Shown here: in pieces, positions 43,505 through 54,726 of the stretch
Layout of the letters: each line of letters opens with the position of its first letter
Position numbering within the stretch: the stretch's first letter is position 1
Source of the DNA: an uncultured Acidobacteriota bacterium
Lineage (GTDB): Bacteria > Acidobacteriota > Terriglobia > Bryobacterales > Bryobacteraceae
Length of the DNA stretch: 64,000 nt
Reading direction: 5' to 3'
Assembly (NCBI GenBank): GCA_902826685.1
Contig: CADEFT010000025.1
Span: 1 to 64,000, forward strand
The notes under the pieces: model-generated
Told to the model about the DNA's origin: nothing
What the model saw: the letters and a program-made list of their open reading frames with translations, nothing else
Database searches by the model: none
Translations under genes and position numbers: made by a program

Positions 43505-46500
43505 GAACTTCAAGGCTAATTGCACTTGGCGCGGAATGTTCGCCTGGCTGCTGATGACGCCAAAGGCGGCGTTGCCGAGGAACAGGTTCGACACGCCGAA
43601 CCGCACGTGATTGAGGCCGTTGAAGAACTCGCTGCGGAATTGCACGTTGAAGCGGCCATCGGCGCCGAAGCGATTGTTCTTGAAGAACCCGAAGTCGAGG
43701 TTGTTGGTGCCGTGCCAGCGCGTATCGGGCAGGGTGCGCGGGGAGGTGCCGAAGGTGAAGGGCGCCGCCTGGCTGAAGACGTCGCGATTGAACCACTGGT
43801 TCAGCCGCGTGTTCGCCGCGCCGGACAGCCTGGCGCTTTGGCCGTTGTTGTTCGGCCGCGAGTTGCTGCTATAGGAACCGTAGACGTCGGTCACATCGTT
43901 GAAGGCGCCGGAAAGATTGGTCAACGTGCCCACCGCCACCGGGGTTCCGCTCTGCGCCGTGTAGACGCCCGAGATCTGCCAGCCGGAAACCAGCAGGTTG
44001 GCCTTACCCAAATTCTTGAGATAGCGCCCGTCCTTGCCGAACGGCAGATCGTAGGAGTAGCTCACCACCAGCCGATGCGGCACGTCGGCCACGGCGAGCG
44101 ACCGGTCGAGCCGGCGGTTGTTGTTGTTGAGGAAGCCCATGCTGGTGCCTTGCGCGCCGCCTTCAAGCCAATCCGAACGGCTCTCGGTGTTGCCGATGGC
44201 TTTCGAAAGCGTGTAGGCCACCGCCACCAGCGACGTGCCGAAGCGCTTGTTGAACTGCGCCTGGAACGAATGATAGGAGGAGTGTCCCAGCGGCATCCCT
44301 TCCACATACAGCGTCTGGAATTGCGGGAACGGGCGCAGCAACTGGCCGCGCGCGACGGTGCGCTGGGCGAGCGGCCCCGCCTGCACGACACCGAAGAAGG
44401 GATTGGTCACCTGCTGCTGAAGCTGCGCGCCCAGAGCCAGGTGAGAATCGGCAAGCTGATTCATCTGGCTGGCCCATTGCGCGGGCAATCCGGTGCCGGA
44501 GCTGCCGGCATAGAGTACTTCGAGCACGGCTCCGCGGCCCAGTTCCTGCTGGATGTCGAAGTTCCATTGCTGCATGTAGCCGGAACGGAAGTTGCGCTGG
44601 TTGGCGGCGCCGTTCTGCCCGATCAGCGTGTTCAGCCCGGCGCCGCTGCCCGGCGGGTTGAGGATGCCGTCCGGGTACGGATTGTCGAGCGTGTTGAATG
44701 GATTGATGCCGCCGTTCTGCGAGGCCACGGCCAGCGTGTTGATGGCCCAGGCCGGGGCGCGATTGTCGCCGGTGACTTCGGTGATCGCCGCCGGAATCCA
44801 GAACAGCCCGTAGCCCGAACGCACCACCGTCTTGCGGAATAGCTGATAGGCAAGGCCGACGCGCGGGCCGAACTGCTTCTTGTAAAGATCGTAGGGCGAA
44901 CGCGTGTTGTTATCGGCGAAGCGGAATCCGCCCACCAGCGGGAAGCCCACCTGCTGGCTGATGGGCAGCGCGGCGGCGGGGTCGAACCACATCTTGCGGT
45001 TGAACCGTTCGGTGATCGGAATCTCCAGGCTGTAGTCCATGCCCAGGTTCAGCGTGAGGCGCCGCGTGGCTTTCCAATCGTCCTGGAAGTAGACCGAAAG
45101 GTAACGCCGCTGATTGGCGAGCCGTTCGCTTTTGGCCACCGACGCACTGGCCATGTAGCCGAGCATGAACGACGCCAGCGGCACTCCGCTATTGGCGTTC
45201 AGGGCCAGCGGATTGGTAGCCGTCATCTGGTTGTTGAACTGAAACGCGGGCAGGAAGGAATTCTGCTGGAACTGATTGAGCTGTTGCACGCGGTAATCGG
45301 CGCCGAACTTGACGCTGTGCGAGCTCTTGACCCAGGTCATCGACGCGCGCTGGCCCCAACTGTTGAGATCCACCAGCGTCATGCCGGCCGAGGCGGAACT
45401 GCCGACGGCGACCAGGCCCGCTACGTTGAACGCCGGGAACGAGCGGATCTGGGTGGCATCGGCAAGGGCTCTGGGAAATCCCAGGGTGGTGATATCGAAG
45501 CCCAGCGCGTAAGGAATGCTGGGGCTGTGAAAGCGCGCAAAGCCGGTGTGGAATTCGCCCACCAGGCCGGGCGAGAAAACAGCGGTGGCCGCCGCCGTAG
45601 CGTGAGTGCGGGCGTAGTTCACCTGGCGGGTGAGGTTGACTCTGTACCCCAGCGGGTCGATGTTGAACTGATTCGCCCAGATGCGGGAGAAGGTGCCGAA
45701 CAGCTTCCAGCGCGAGTTCAGGTTATGGTCGAGCTTGCCCACGAACTGATGTTCATTGGTGCCGCCGCCGCCCACCGTGGAGTAATTATTGACGTTGGTG
45801 ACGGGGTTGCCAAGGGCATTGGCGAGCGGGTAGATGGGCACGACGTTCGACGCCACGCGGCTGATGCGCGAAGCGGGAATGACGTTGCCCGCGAATACGT
45901 CGCGCGTGTAGCTGCCGTCGGCAAGCTGGCGGGTGCTCATGGCATCGGCGACGGCGATCATATTGCCCGCGGCGTTGCGCGTTTGCGAAAAATTGCCGTT
46001 GCGTTCGGCCGCCGTCGGTACGGTGGTGATGTTGGGCGCGGCGTTGCGGTTGCGGTATTCCTCCCAGTTGCCGAAGAAGAACGTCTTGTCCTTGCGGATG
46101 GGGCCGCCAAGCGAACCGCCGAACTGATTCTGAATCAGGTTGGGCCGTGCGTTACCCGCGCGGTTCTGGAAGAAATTGTTCGCGTTCAGATACTTGTTGC
46201 GCAGGAATTCATAGGCGGAGCCGTGGAATTCGTTGGTGCCCGACTTGATGCTGATGTTGACGACGGCTCCGGCGGTGCGCCCGAATTCGGCGGAGAACGT
46301 ATTGGTCTGCACGCGAAATTCCTGCGTGGCATCGACGGGCGGCACAAATGACGGCGCGTTCATCTGGGCCAGGTCGAGCGCGAGGCCTTCCACCTGCACG
46401 GTGTTGGCGTTGGCCAGGCCGCCGTTGGACGAGAAATTGTTGAGCGAACCGTTCTTGCCGCCGAAGCCGCCCTGAATGCGGATGCCGGTGGAGAGTCCCA

Positions 46501-46945
46501 CCAGATCGAGCGGATTGCGGCCGTTGAGCGGAAGCTCGGTAATTTTGCGGTTCTCGATCACGGTTCCGATGGTGCTGGTGGCGGCATCGAGGATGACCGC
46601 CGTCGATTCCACGGTGATGCTCTCGCGCGTCTCGCCAACCTCCATGCGAAAGTCGATGCGGGCGACCTGTTCCACGGTGATGGTGAGCGATTCGCGGCGC
46701 ATCTGCTTGAAGCCCGGAGCGGTGGCGGTGACGCGATAGGGGCCCGGGAACAGGGTGGTGATGAGATAGTTTCCGGCTTCGTTGGTGACCGAGGATCGCG
46801 AGACGCCGGTTTCGGTATTGGTGGCGGTGACCTGCGCCGAAGGAACGGCGGCGCCGGTGGAATCGGTGACGGTGCCGGTCATCTGTGCGTTTTGCGCATA
46901 GGCGGCCAGGGCGGCCAGGGTGAGCAGGGAAAGCCTTGAAAGCAT
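43496..46945 (-). CDS. Oar-like TonB-dependent receptor with carboxypeptidase-regulatory domain
   Basis: This 1149-residue outer-membrane protein has a signal peptide, an N-terminal CarboxypepD_reg-like domain ('MTGTVTDSTGAAVPSAQVTA', then 'GPYRVTATAPGFKQ') and a plug-like region with 'ELPLNGRNPLDLVGLS'. A long beta-barrel follows, ending in aromatic 'LALKFLF'. Such proteins are greatly expanded in Acidobacteria (Oar-like) and probably import polymers or siderophores or aid adhesion. No TonB box or partner genes can be assigned here. Confidence 0.93.
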   Translation of the reverse strand: MLSRLSLLTLAALAAYAQNAQMTGTVTDSTGAAVPSAQVTATNTETGVSRSSVTNEAGNYLITTLFPGPYRVTATAPGFKQMRRESLTITVEQVARIDFRMEVGETRESITVESTAVILDAATSTIGTVIENRKITELPLNGRNPLDLVGLSTGIRIQGGFGGKNGSLNNFSSNGGLANANTVQVEGLALDLAQMNAPSFVPPVDATQEFRVQTNTFSAEFGRTAGAVVNISIKSGTNEFHGSAYEFLRNKYLNANNFFQNRAGNARPNLIQNQFGGSLGGPIRKDKTFFFGNWEEYRNRNAAPNITTVPTAAERNGNFSQTRNAAGNMIAVADAMSTRQLADGSYTRDVFAGNVIPASRISRVASNVVPIYPLANALGNPVTNVNNYSTVGGGGTNEHQFVGKLDHNLNSRWKLFGTFSRIWANQFNIDPLGYRVNLTRQVNYARTHATAAATAVFSPGLVGEFHTGFARFHSPSIPYALGFDITTLGFPRALADATQIRSFPAFNVAGLVAVGSSASAGMTLVDLNSWGQRASMTWVKSSHSVKFGADYRVQQLNQFQQNSFLPAFQFNNQMTATNPLALNANSGVPLASFMLGYMASASVAKSERLANQRRYLSVYFQDDWKATRRLTLNLGMDYSLEIPITERFNRKMWFDPAAALPISQQVGFPLVGGFRFADNNTRSPYDLYKKQFGPRVGLAYQLFRKTVVRSGYGLFWIPAAITEVTGDNRAPAWAINTLAVASQNGGINPFNTLDNPYPDGILNPPGSGAGLNTLIGQNGAANQRNFRSGYMQQWNFDIQQELGRGAVLEVLYAGSSGTGLPAQWASQMNQLADSHLALGAQLQQQVTNPFFGVVQAGPLAQRTVARGQLLRPFPQFQTLYVEGMPLGHSSYHSFQAQFNKRFGTSLVAVAYTLSKAIGNTESRSDWLEGGAQGTSMGFLNNNNRRLDRSLAVADVPHRLVVSYSYDLPFGKDGRYLKNLGKANLLVSGWQISGVYTAQSGTPVAVGTLTNLSGAFNDVTDVYGSYSSNSRPNNNGQSARLSGAANTRLNQWFNRDVFSQAAPFTFGTSPRTLPDTRWHGTNNLDFGFFKNNRFGADGRFNVQFRSEFFNGLNHVRFGVSNLFLGNAAFGVISSQANIPRQVQLALKFLF

Positions 46946-47015
46946 GGCGTTCTAACCTCGGTGGCCAATGCTATAAGAGCCAACGCCATGGCGTCAATGG
47001 TCGGGCGGGCAAAAA

Positions 47016-47969
47016 TCAGAGCGCCGCGACGGCCGCCGGATCCGTATTGGAGCCGCAAACGAGCACGCCCACGCGCTCGCCGGGCTCGGGCTGGTAGCGG
47101 CCGGAAAGCACCGCCGCCAGCGCCGCCGCTCCTCCGGGTTCGGCGATGAGGCGCAGCCTTTGCCAGAGCTGGCGCTGCGCGTCGCGGATCTGATCGTCGG
47201 TGACCAGCACCACGCGATCGATGAACGCACGCGCGGTTTCAAACATCAGCGTACCCACCCGGCGGGCGCCCAGAGAATCGGCCGCCACGCCCGATACGGC
47301 CACATCGACCGGTTCGCCGGCGGCCATCGCCCGTTCGAGGGAAGGCGCGGTTTCCGGCTCCACGCCGATCACGCGGACCGCGCCGCCATACCAGGCGGCC
47401 ATGCCGCCGATCAGACCGCCGCCGCCCACCGCGATCAGTACGGTATCCAGAGCGGGCGATTGCGCCTGCCACTCGCGCGCCAGCGTCCCTTGCCCGGCCA
47501 GGACTTCGCGCTGGTCGTAGGGGTGCACCATCAGGGCACCGGTCTCGGCCGCGCGTTGCTTGCAGGCCTCAGCCGCTTCCGGGTAAGCCTCGCCCACGAT
47601 GTTGACCTGCGCGCCCAGCCGCCGCAAGCCCTCCACTTTGATCGCCGGGGAAATGCGCGGCACGAAGATCGCCGCCGAGTGGCCCAGGCGCCTGCTGGCG
47701 TACGCCACCGCCAGTCCGTGATTGCCGCCCGAGGCCGCCACCACGCCCGCCGCCGGCACCCGGTTGGTCAACAGGCGATGGAACGCGCCGCGCGGCTTGA
47801 AGGACCCGGCATGCTGCAGCAGCTCCAGCTTAAGGGTCAACGGGAACGGTAAGCCGAGTTCGTCCGCCGCCAGATCGAGCACCGGCGTTTTGCGGATGTG
47901 CGGTTCAATCAGCGCCGCCGCTTGTTCGATTTCCGATTGCGAGATCATTCGTTCCAGGGTGTGGTTCAC
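47016..47969 (-). CDS. PLP-dependent threonine/serine dehydratase family
   Basis: This 317-residue fold-type II enzyme has the PLP lysine in 'HAGSFKPRGAFHRLL', the Asn/Ser loop 'VVAASGGNHGLAVAYAS' and the phosphate-binding glycine loop 'IAVGGGGLIGGMAAW'. It lacks the C-terminal ACT domains of biosynthetic IlvA, so a catabolic threonine dehydratase or serine racemase/dehydratase role is likely. Start could be 47969 or the internal ATG at 47948. It is divergent from the Kdp kinase gene. Confidence 0.88.
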   Translation of the reverse strand: MNHTLERMISQSEIEQAAALIEPHIRKTPVLDLAADELGLPFPLTLKLELLQHAGSFKPRGAFHRLLTNRVPAAGVVAASGGNHGLAVAYASRRLGHSAAIFVPRISPAIKVEGLRRLGAQVNIVGEAYPEAAEACKQRAAETGALMVHPYDQREVLAGQGTLAREWQAQSPALDTVLIAVGGGGLIGGMAAWYGGAVRVIGVEPETAPSLERAMAAGEPVDVAVSGVAADSLGARRVGTLMFETARAFIDRVVLVTDDQIRDAQRQLWQRLRLIAEPGGAAALAAVLSGRYQPEPGERVGVLVCGSNTDPAAVAAL

Positions 47970-47989
47970 TAAGATTGCAGCTTAACAGC

Positions 47990-49435
47990 ATGTCCGTGGA
48001 CGCGCGATTTCTTCAGGGGCTTCTGGCCGGCCTGGCCGGAGTAGCCATCGTCGTGTTCACCTTTTCCAGGCTGTTTCCGGTCAACGCCACGGCAGCCGGT
48101 CTGCTGTTTCTGGTGGTTGTCCTCGCCGCCGCCACGGCGCGGGGACTGGCGGTGGCGGCGGTGGTCTCGGTGGTGGCCACGGTATGCCTCAACTATTTTT
48201 TTCTGCCTCCGGTTGGGGAGTTCACCATCGCCGATCCGGAGAACTGGGTGGCTCTTTTCACCTTCCTGGTGACGGCGCTAGTGGCCAGCCACCTATCGAA
48301 CGGCGTGCGCCAGCAGGCCGAGCAGGCGCGAAACAGCCAGCGGGAAACGGAACGGCTCTATGCCTTGAGCCGCGCCATTCTGCTCACGGCGGCCTCGAGT
48401 CCCATCGGCACGCAAGCGGCCCAAAGCATCGCGCAAATCTTCGAGTCGCCGGGTGTGCTGGTCTTCGATGCCAAGTCCGGCGAGATTCATCGCGGCGGTC
48501 CGGGCGAAGTCTTCGACCGGGATGTGGAAGAGCTTCTGCGGGATGTAGCGCGCCAGGGCAATCGGCACCGCCGGACCAATCTCGACATCTGGCCTATCGC
48601 CCTTGGCGGAAAGCCCATCGGCGCGCTGGCGCTGGCGGGCCCGCCGATTTCCGACGCCGCGCTGCAATCGATGCTGAACCTGGTGGCGATCGCGCTGGAA
48701 CGCGTGCGCTCCGAAGAGGCGGCCAACCGCGCCGAAGCCGCGCGGCAAAGCGAAGAGTTCAAATCGACGCTGCTCGACGCGATCGCGCACGAATTCAAGA
48801 CGCCGCTCACTTCGATCAAGGCCGCGGCCAGCGGCTTGCGCCTGGCCGAAGGCGCGCTGCCGCCCGATCTGCGAGAGCTCACTTCGATCATCGACGAAGA
48901 GACGGACCGGCTCAGCCAGTTGGTGACCGAGGCGGTGAAGATGGCGGAGATCGACGCGGGCAAGACCGCGCCGCGCCGCGACTTTGCCGGCGTTTTGGCG
49001 ATGCTCGGCCGGGCGAAAGATTCGTTTGCGGGGCGAGGCGATGAACGGGTCCTGGTGGAACCATCCGCCGGCGCCCTTCCGCGCCTCTGGGTGGATGCGG
49101 ATCTGATCGTGCTCGCGCTGCGGCAGTTGATCGACAACGCGCTGAAGTATGCCGGGCCCGCTTCGCCCGTGACATGCCGGGCCGATGCCGGACCGGGGCG
49201 CGTGACGCTGCGCGTGGAGGACCGGGGACCCGGTGTGCCCGAAGCGGAGCGGGAACGGATCTTCGAAAAGTTCTACCGCCGCGCCCACCCGCGCGAGCAA
49301 CCGCCCGGAACCGGCATGGGCCTGCACATCGCGCGGGAGATTGCCAGAGTACATGGCGGCGATCTTTGGGTGGAAAGCGGGAATCCGAGTGGAACCGCGT
49401 TTTGCCTCACTCTGCCGCTGCGGGCCGAAACATGA
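47990..49435 (+). CDS. kdpD: KdpD-type sensor histidine kinase, membrane and kinase half only
   Basis: From the ATG at 47990 this is a 481-residue kinase. It begins with the DUF4118 four-helix membrane region (about 10-100, including 'CLNYFFLPPVGEFTIADPENW', in part), then a GAF-like segment and HisKA with H267 in 'DAIAHEFKTPLTSIK'. HATPase motifs 'RQLIDNALKYA' and 'GTGMGLHIAREIARVHGG' follow. It matches the C-terminal half of KdpD; the N-terminal KdpD and USP domains are encoded separately at 54723-56880. It overlaps kdpE by ATGA. Confidence 0.9.
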   Translation: MSVDARFLQGLLAGLAGVAIVVFTFSRLFPVNATAAGLLFLVVVLAAATARGLAVAAVVSVVATVCLNYFFLPPVGEFTIADPENWVALFTFLVTALVASHLSNGVRQQAEQARNSQRETERLYALSRAILLTAASSPIGTQAAQSIAQIFESPGVLVFDAKSGEIHRGGPGEVFDRDVEELLRDVARQGNRHRRTNLDIWPIALGGKPIGALALAGPPISDAALQSMLNLVAIALERVRSEEAANRAEAARQSEEFKSTLLDAIAHEFKTPLTSIKAAASGLRLAEGALPPDLRELTSIIDEETDRLSQLVTEAVKMAEIDAGKTAPRRDFAGVLAMLGRAKDSFAGRGDERVLVEPSAGALPRLWVDADLIVLALRQLIDNALKYAGPASPVTCRADAGPGRVTLRVEDRGPGVPEAERERIFEKFYRRAHPREQPPGTGMGLHIAREIARVHGGDLWVESGNPSGTAFCLTLPLRAET

Positions 49436-50118
49436 ACCACGCGCGCATCCTGGTGGTGGACGACGAACCGCAGATCCGTCGCGTATTGCGCGCCACGCTC
49501 ACCGCCCAGGGCTATCAGGTATCGGACGCGCGAACCGGTGAAGAGGCCCTGCTCGCGATCCGGGAGCGGCGGTTCGACATTGTGCTGCTCGACATGAACA
49601 TGCCGGGCATGGGCGGACTGGAAGCCTGCCGCCAGATCCGCGCCGGGTCGGATTCCGCCATTTTGATGCTCACCGTCCGCAACACCGAAGACGACAAGGT
49701 ATCGGCGCTCGATGCGGGGGCCGACGACTACATTACCAAGCCGTTTGGAATGCCCGAACTGCTGGCGCGCCTTCGCGCCGTGCTGCGCCGGCTGCCGGTA
49801 TCGGGGGAAGCGCCGGTGATCCGGCTGGATGGAGTGGAGATCGATCTGCAGGCCAGGCGCGTACGCCGGGGCGCCGTCGAGTTGCGCCTGACGCCGAAGG
49901 AATTCGACCTGTTGAACTATATGATCGCCAGTCCCCGCGTCGCGATCCCGCACACCAGGCTGCTGCAGGCCGTTTGGGGACCGGATTACGGCGGCGAGGT
50001 CGAATACCTGCGCGTCTTCGTGAACCAGCTTCGCAAGAAGATCGAGCCGGACGCCGCCAGACCCCGCTACCTGGTAACCGAGCCCTGGGTCGGATACCGC
50101 TTCGATCCGCCGTCTTAA
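49432..50118 (+). CDS. kdpE: KdpE-type response regulator
   Basis: This 228-residue OmpR-family regulator has the receiver domain with D54 in 'VLLDMNMPGMGG' and Lys in 'YITKPFG'. Its winged-helix DNA-binding domain ends 'YLVTEPWVGYRFDPP', a KdpE-typical finish. It is co-translated with the kinase, and a KdpE-like operator lies 18 bp after its stop, facing the kdp structural genes. Confidence 0.93.
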   Translation: MNHARILVVDDEPQIRRVLRATLTAQGYQVSDARTGEEALLAIRERRFDIVLLDMNMPGMGGLEACRQIRAGSDSAILMLTVRNTEDDKVSALDAGADDYITKPFGMPELLARLRAVLRRLPVSGEAPVIRLDGVEIDLQARRVRRGAVELRLTPKEFDLLNYMIASPRVAIPHTRLLQAVWGPDYGGEVEYLRVFVNQLRKKIEPDAARPRYLVTEPWVGYRFDPPS

Positions 50119-50136
50119 CGCAATCCTTAGCTCGCC

Positions 50137-50153
50137 TTTATGACTTCTTTACG
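50137..50153 (+). promoter_or_regulatory. Putative KdpE operator upstream of kdpF
   Basis: TTTATG-N5-TTTACG matches the known E. coli KdpE half-site layout TTTATA-N5-TTTACA at 10 of 12 half-site positions, with the same 5-bp spacer. It lies between kdpE and the first small ORF, 35 bp before the latter's ATG, the right place to activate the kdp genes under potassium limitation. Function is inferred. Confidence 0.65.
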
Positions 50154-50188
50154 GGTTGCGCCCTACTCTCGTGAATGAGGGTACGGCG

Positions 50189-50275
50189 ATGATGCTCGAT
50201 TTTCTCTACATTCTGGCGGCGCTGCTTTTCTTCGCCCTGAGCTGGATGTTCACCAAGGCCTGCGAAAGGCTCTGA
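50189..50275 (+). CDS. 28-residue membrane peptide preceding KdpF
   Basis: The ORF encodes MMLDFLYILAALLFFALSWM followed by 'FTKACERL', a single hydrophobic helix with a charged end. GAGGG precedes the ATG by 7 bases. It lies 12 bp before kdpF and resembles small 'LSW...C-RL' peptides seen next to kdp genes elsewhere. Likely a membrane accessory of the Kdp pump; function unproven. Confidence 0.7.
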   Translation: MMLDFLYILAALLFFALSWMFTKACERL

Positions 50276-50287
50276 GGGGGATTCACG

Positions 50288-50371
50288 ATGGACTACCTGT
50301 TCGCCGCCATTTGCGCGGCCCTGCTGTTCGCGTATCTGATTTACACGTTGTTGAAGCCGGAAAGGTTCTGA
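50288..50371 (+). CDS. kdpF: Potassium-transporting ATPase subunit KdpF
   Basis: This 27-residue single-helix peptide ('MDYLFAAICAALLFAYLIYT', ending 'LLKPERF') has the KdpF signature of a membrane span closing in L-x-P-E-R-F. KdpF stabilises the KdpABC complex. GAGGGGG precedes the ATG, and kdpA starts one base after the stop. Confidence 0.88.
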   Translation: MDYLFAAICAALLFAYLIYTLLKPERF

Positions 50372-50372
50372 C

Positions 50373-52076
50373 ATGACATCGAACGGTCTGCTGCAAATCG
50401 GCGCTTATTTCCTGGTCATCCTGGCGCTCACCAAGCCGATGGGTATTTTCCTGGCGCGCCTGTTTCAGGGAGAGCGCACGTTTCTGCATCCCGTCCTGCG
50501 GCCGCTCGAGCGCCTGATCTACCGGCTTGCCGGCGTGCGCCAGGACGTGGAACAGCGCTGGACCGAATACGCCGCCAGCCTGCTTTCGTTCAGCTTTTTC
50601 AGCTTTCTGTCGGTTTACGCGATTGAGCGGCTGCAGGCGCTGCTGCCGCTGAATCCGGCGGGAATGAGCGCGCCCGCACCGGACCTGGCTTTCAACACGG
50701 CGGTCAGTTTCACGACGAATACGAACTGGCAGGCTTATGCCGGCGAAACCACGATGAGCTACCTGGTGCAGATGGCTGCGCTGACGGTTCAGAACTTCGC
50801 CTCGGCCGCCGTTGGCGTGGCGGTCGCGGTGGCGTTGATCCGCGGATTCTCGCGCCAGCAGTCGGACACGGTGGGCAACTTCTGGGCCGATCTCACGCGA
50901 GGCGCCGTCTACCTGTTTCTGCCTTTATCGCTCGCCGCGGCGTTGTGGTTCTGCTCGCAAGGCGTGATTCAGAACCTGTCGGGATACATCAAAGCCACTA
51001 CGCTCGAAGGCAGGACGCAGGTGATCGCGCAGGGGCCGGTGGCGTCGCAGGAAGCCATCAAGATGATCGGCACCAACGGCGGCGGCTTCTTCAACGCCAA
51101 CTCCGCGCATCCGTTTGAGAATCCCACGCCGCTGACGAACTTCGTTCAAATGGTGGCGATCTTCCTGATTCCGGCCGGGCTCACCCATGCTTTCGGGCGG
51201 ATGACAGGCGATTCACGGCAGGGCTGGGCGCTTTTCGCGGCGATGAGCGTGCTGTTTCTCGCCGGAGTATTGGTGGTCTACGGAGCCGAACAATCCGGCA
51301 ATCCGAACCTGGCGCGCCTGGGGGCCGGCGGCGGCAACATGGAAGGCAAAGAGGTCCGGTTCGGGGTGGCGGCCACGGCGTTGTTCGCCACCATTACAAC
51401 GGCCGCCAGTTGCGGCGCGGTGATCGGCATGCACGACAGTTTCACGCCGCTTGGCGGACTGGTGACCTTGTTTAACATGCAAACCGGCGAGGTGATTTTC
51501 GGCGGCGCCGGCGCGGGCCTCTACGGCATGCTGTTGTTCGCGATCCTGGCCGTATTCATCGCCGGACTGATGGTGGGGCGCACACCGGAATACCTGGGCA
51601 AGAAAATCGAAGCCAAGGAGGTGAAGATGGCCATGCTGGCGCTGATCGCCACTTCGGCCGCCATTCTGCTGTTCACCGCCGTATCCGCGGTGATTCCGGC
51701 GGGTACCGGCACTGTCAACAATTCAGGTCCGCATGGATTCGCCGAGATTCTGTACGCGTATTCGAGCGGTGCCGCCAACAACGGCAGCGCGTTCGCCGGA
51801 CTGAGCGCCAACACGCCCTGGTACAACCTGACCATCGCCATCGCGATGCTGCTGGGACGCTTCCTCATCATCATTCCCATGCTGGCCGTTGCCGGAAGCC
51901 TGGCCGGGAAGAAGCGCCTTGCCGTGACAAGCGGAACGCTGCCCACCCATGGACCTCTGTTCATCGGCCTGCTCGTGGGTACGGTCATCGTCGCCGGCGC
52001 GCTGACCTTCTTTCCGGCGCTGTCGCTGAGCCCCGTTGTGGAGCATTTCCTCCTGTTGGAAGGGAGGTTGTACTAA
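50373..52076 (+). CDS. kdpA: Potassium-transporting ATPase potassium-binding subunit
   Basis: This 567-residue channel-like subunit has about ten membrane helices and the four selectivity-filter repeats typical of KdpA: 'AVSFTTNTNWQ', 'TNGGGFFNANSAHPFENPT', 'ASCGAVIGMHDSFTP' and 'GSAFAGLSANTPWYN'. It passes K+ to KdpB. Length is usual for the family. Confidence 0.97.
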   Translation: MTSNGLLQIGAYFLVILALTKPMGIFLARLFQGERTFLHPVLRPLERLIYRLAGVRQDVEQRWTEYAASLLSFSFFSFLSVYAIERLQALLPLNPAGMSAPAPDLAFNTAVSFTTNTNWQAYAGETTMSYLVQMAALTVQNFASAAVGVAVAVALIRGFSRQQSDTVGNFWADLTRGAVYLFLPLSLAAALWFCSQGVIQNLSGYIKATTLEGRTQVIAQGPVASQEAIKMIGTNGGGFFNANSAHPFENPTPLTNFVQMVAIFLIPAGLTHAFGRMTGDSRQGWALFAAMSVLFLAGVLVVYGAEQSGNPNLARLGAGGGNMEGKEVRFGVAATALFATITTAASCGAVIGMHDSFTPLGGLVTLFNMQTGEVIFGGAGAGLYGMLLFAILAVFIAGLMVGRTPEYLGKKIEAKEVKMAMLALIATSAAILLFTAVSAVIPAGTGTVNNSGPHGFAEILYAYSSGAANNGSAFAGLSANTPWYNLTIAIAMLLGRFLIIIPMLAVAGSLAGKKRLAVTSGTLPTHGPLFIGLLVGTVIVAGALTFFPALSLSPVVEHFLLLEGRLY

Positions 52077-52079
52077 GCC

Positions 52080-54137
<2,058 letters not shown>

Positions 54138-54147
54138 AGGAGGTTCT

Positions 54148-54726
54148 ATGTGGAAACAAACGCTACCCGGCCTTCGCATGGTGCTGGTGTTGACCGTCCT
54201 GACCGGACTGGTGTATCCGGCGGTTGTCACCGGCCTCTGCCAGCTTCTCTTTCCAGCGCAGGCCAACGGCAGCCTCATCGCGCGGGATGGCACGATCGTG
54301 GGTTCGTCCCTGATTGGCCAATCCTTCACGCGGCCTGAATACTTCCATCCGCGTCCGTCGGGGGCGGGCAACGACGGCTATGACGGAACGCTCTCCGGCG
54401 GCTCGAACCTCGGCCCCACCAGCCGCAAGCTTGTGGATCGCGTGAAGGCCACCGTGGACGATCTGGCGCGCAAGAACCCGGGCCACTTGAAGCCGTGGCC
54501 GGCCGACCTCGCCACGATGAGCGCCAGCGGGCTCGATCCGCACATCTCCCCGGAAGCGGCGCAGGTTCAAACCGGGCGCGTAGCGGCGGCGCGCGCCTTG
54601 CCCCCCGCGCACGTCGCCTCGCTGGTTGCACGGTTCACCGAGGGCCGCGATCTCGGCTTCCTCGGCGAGCCGCGGGTCAACGTCCTGCTGCTCAACCTGG
54701 CTCTCGACCGCGAGTCGAAGCGATGA
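54148..54726 (+). CDS. kdpC: Potassium-transporting ATPase subunit C
   Basis: From the ATG at 54148, right behind GAAGGAGGTTCT, this is a 192-residue KdpC. It has one N-terminal membrane helix and a periplasmic domain with 'GQSFTRPEYFHPRPSGAG', 'SGGSNLGPTS' and 'ASGLDPHISPEAA'. Upstream in-frame codons would overlap kdpB and lack a ribosome site. Its stop overlaps the next gene by ATGA. Confidence 0.95.
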   Translation: MWKQTLPGLRMVLVLTVLTGLVYPAVVTGLCQLLFPAQANGSLIARDGTIVGSSLIGQSFTRPEYFHPRPSGAGNDGYDGTLSGGSNLGPTSRKLVDRVKATVDDLARKNPGHLKPWPADLATMSASGLDPHISPEAAQVQTGRVAAARALPPAHVASLVARFTEGRDLGFLGEPRVNVLLLNLALDRESKR

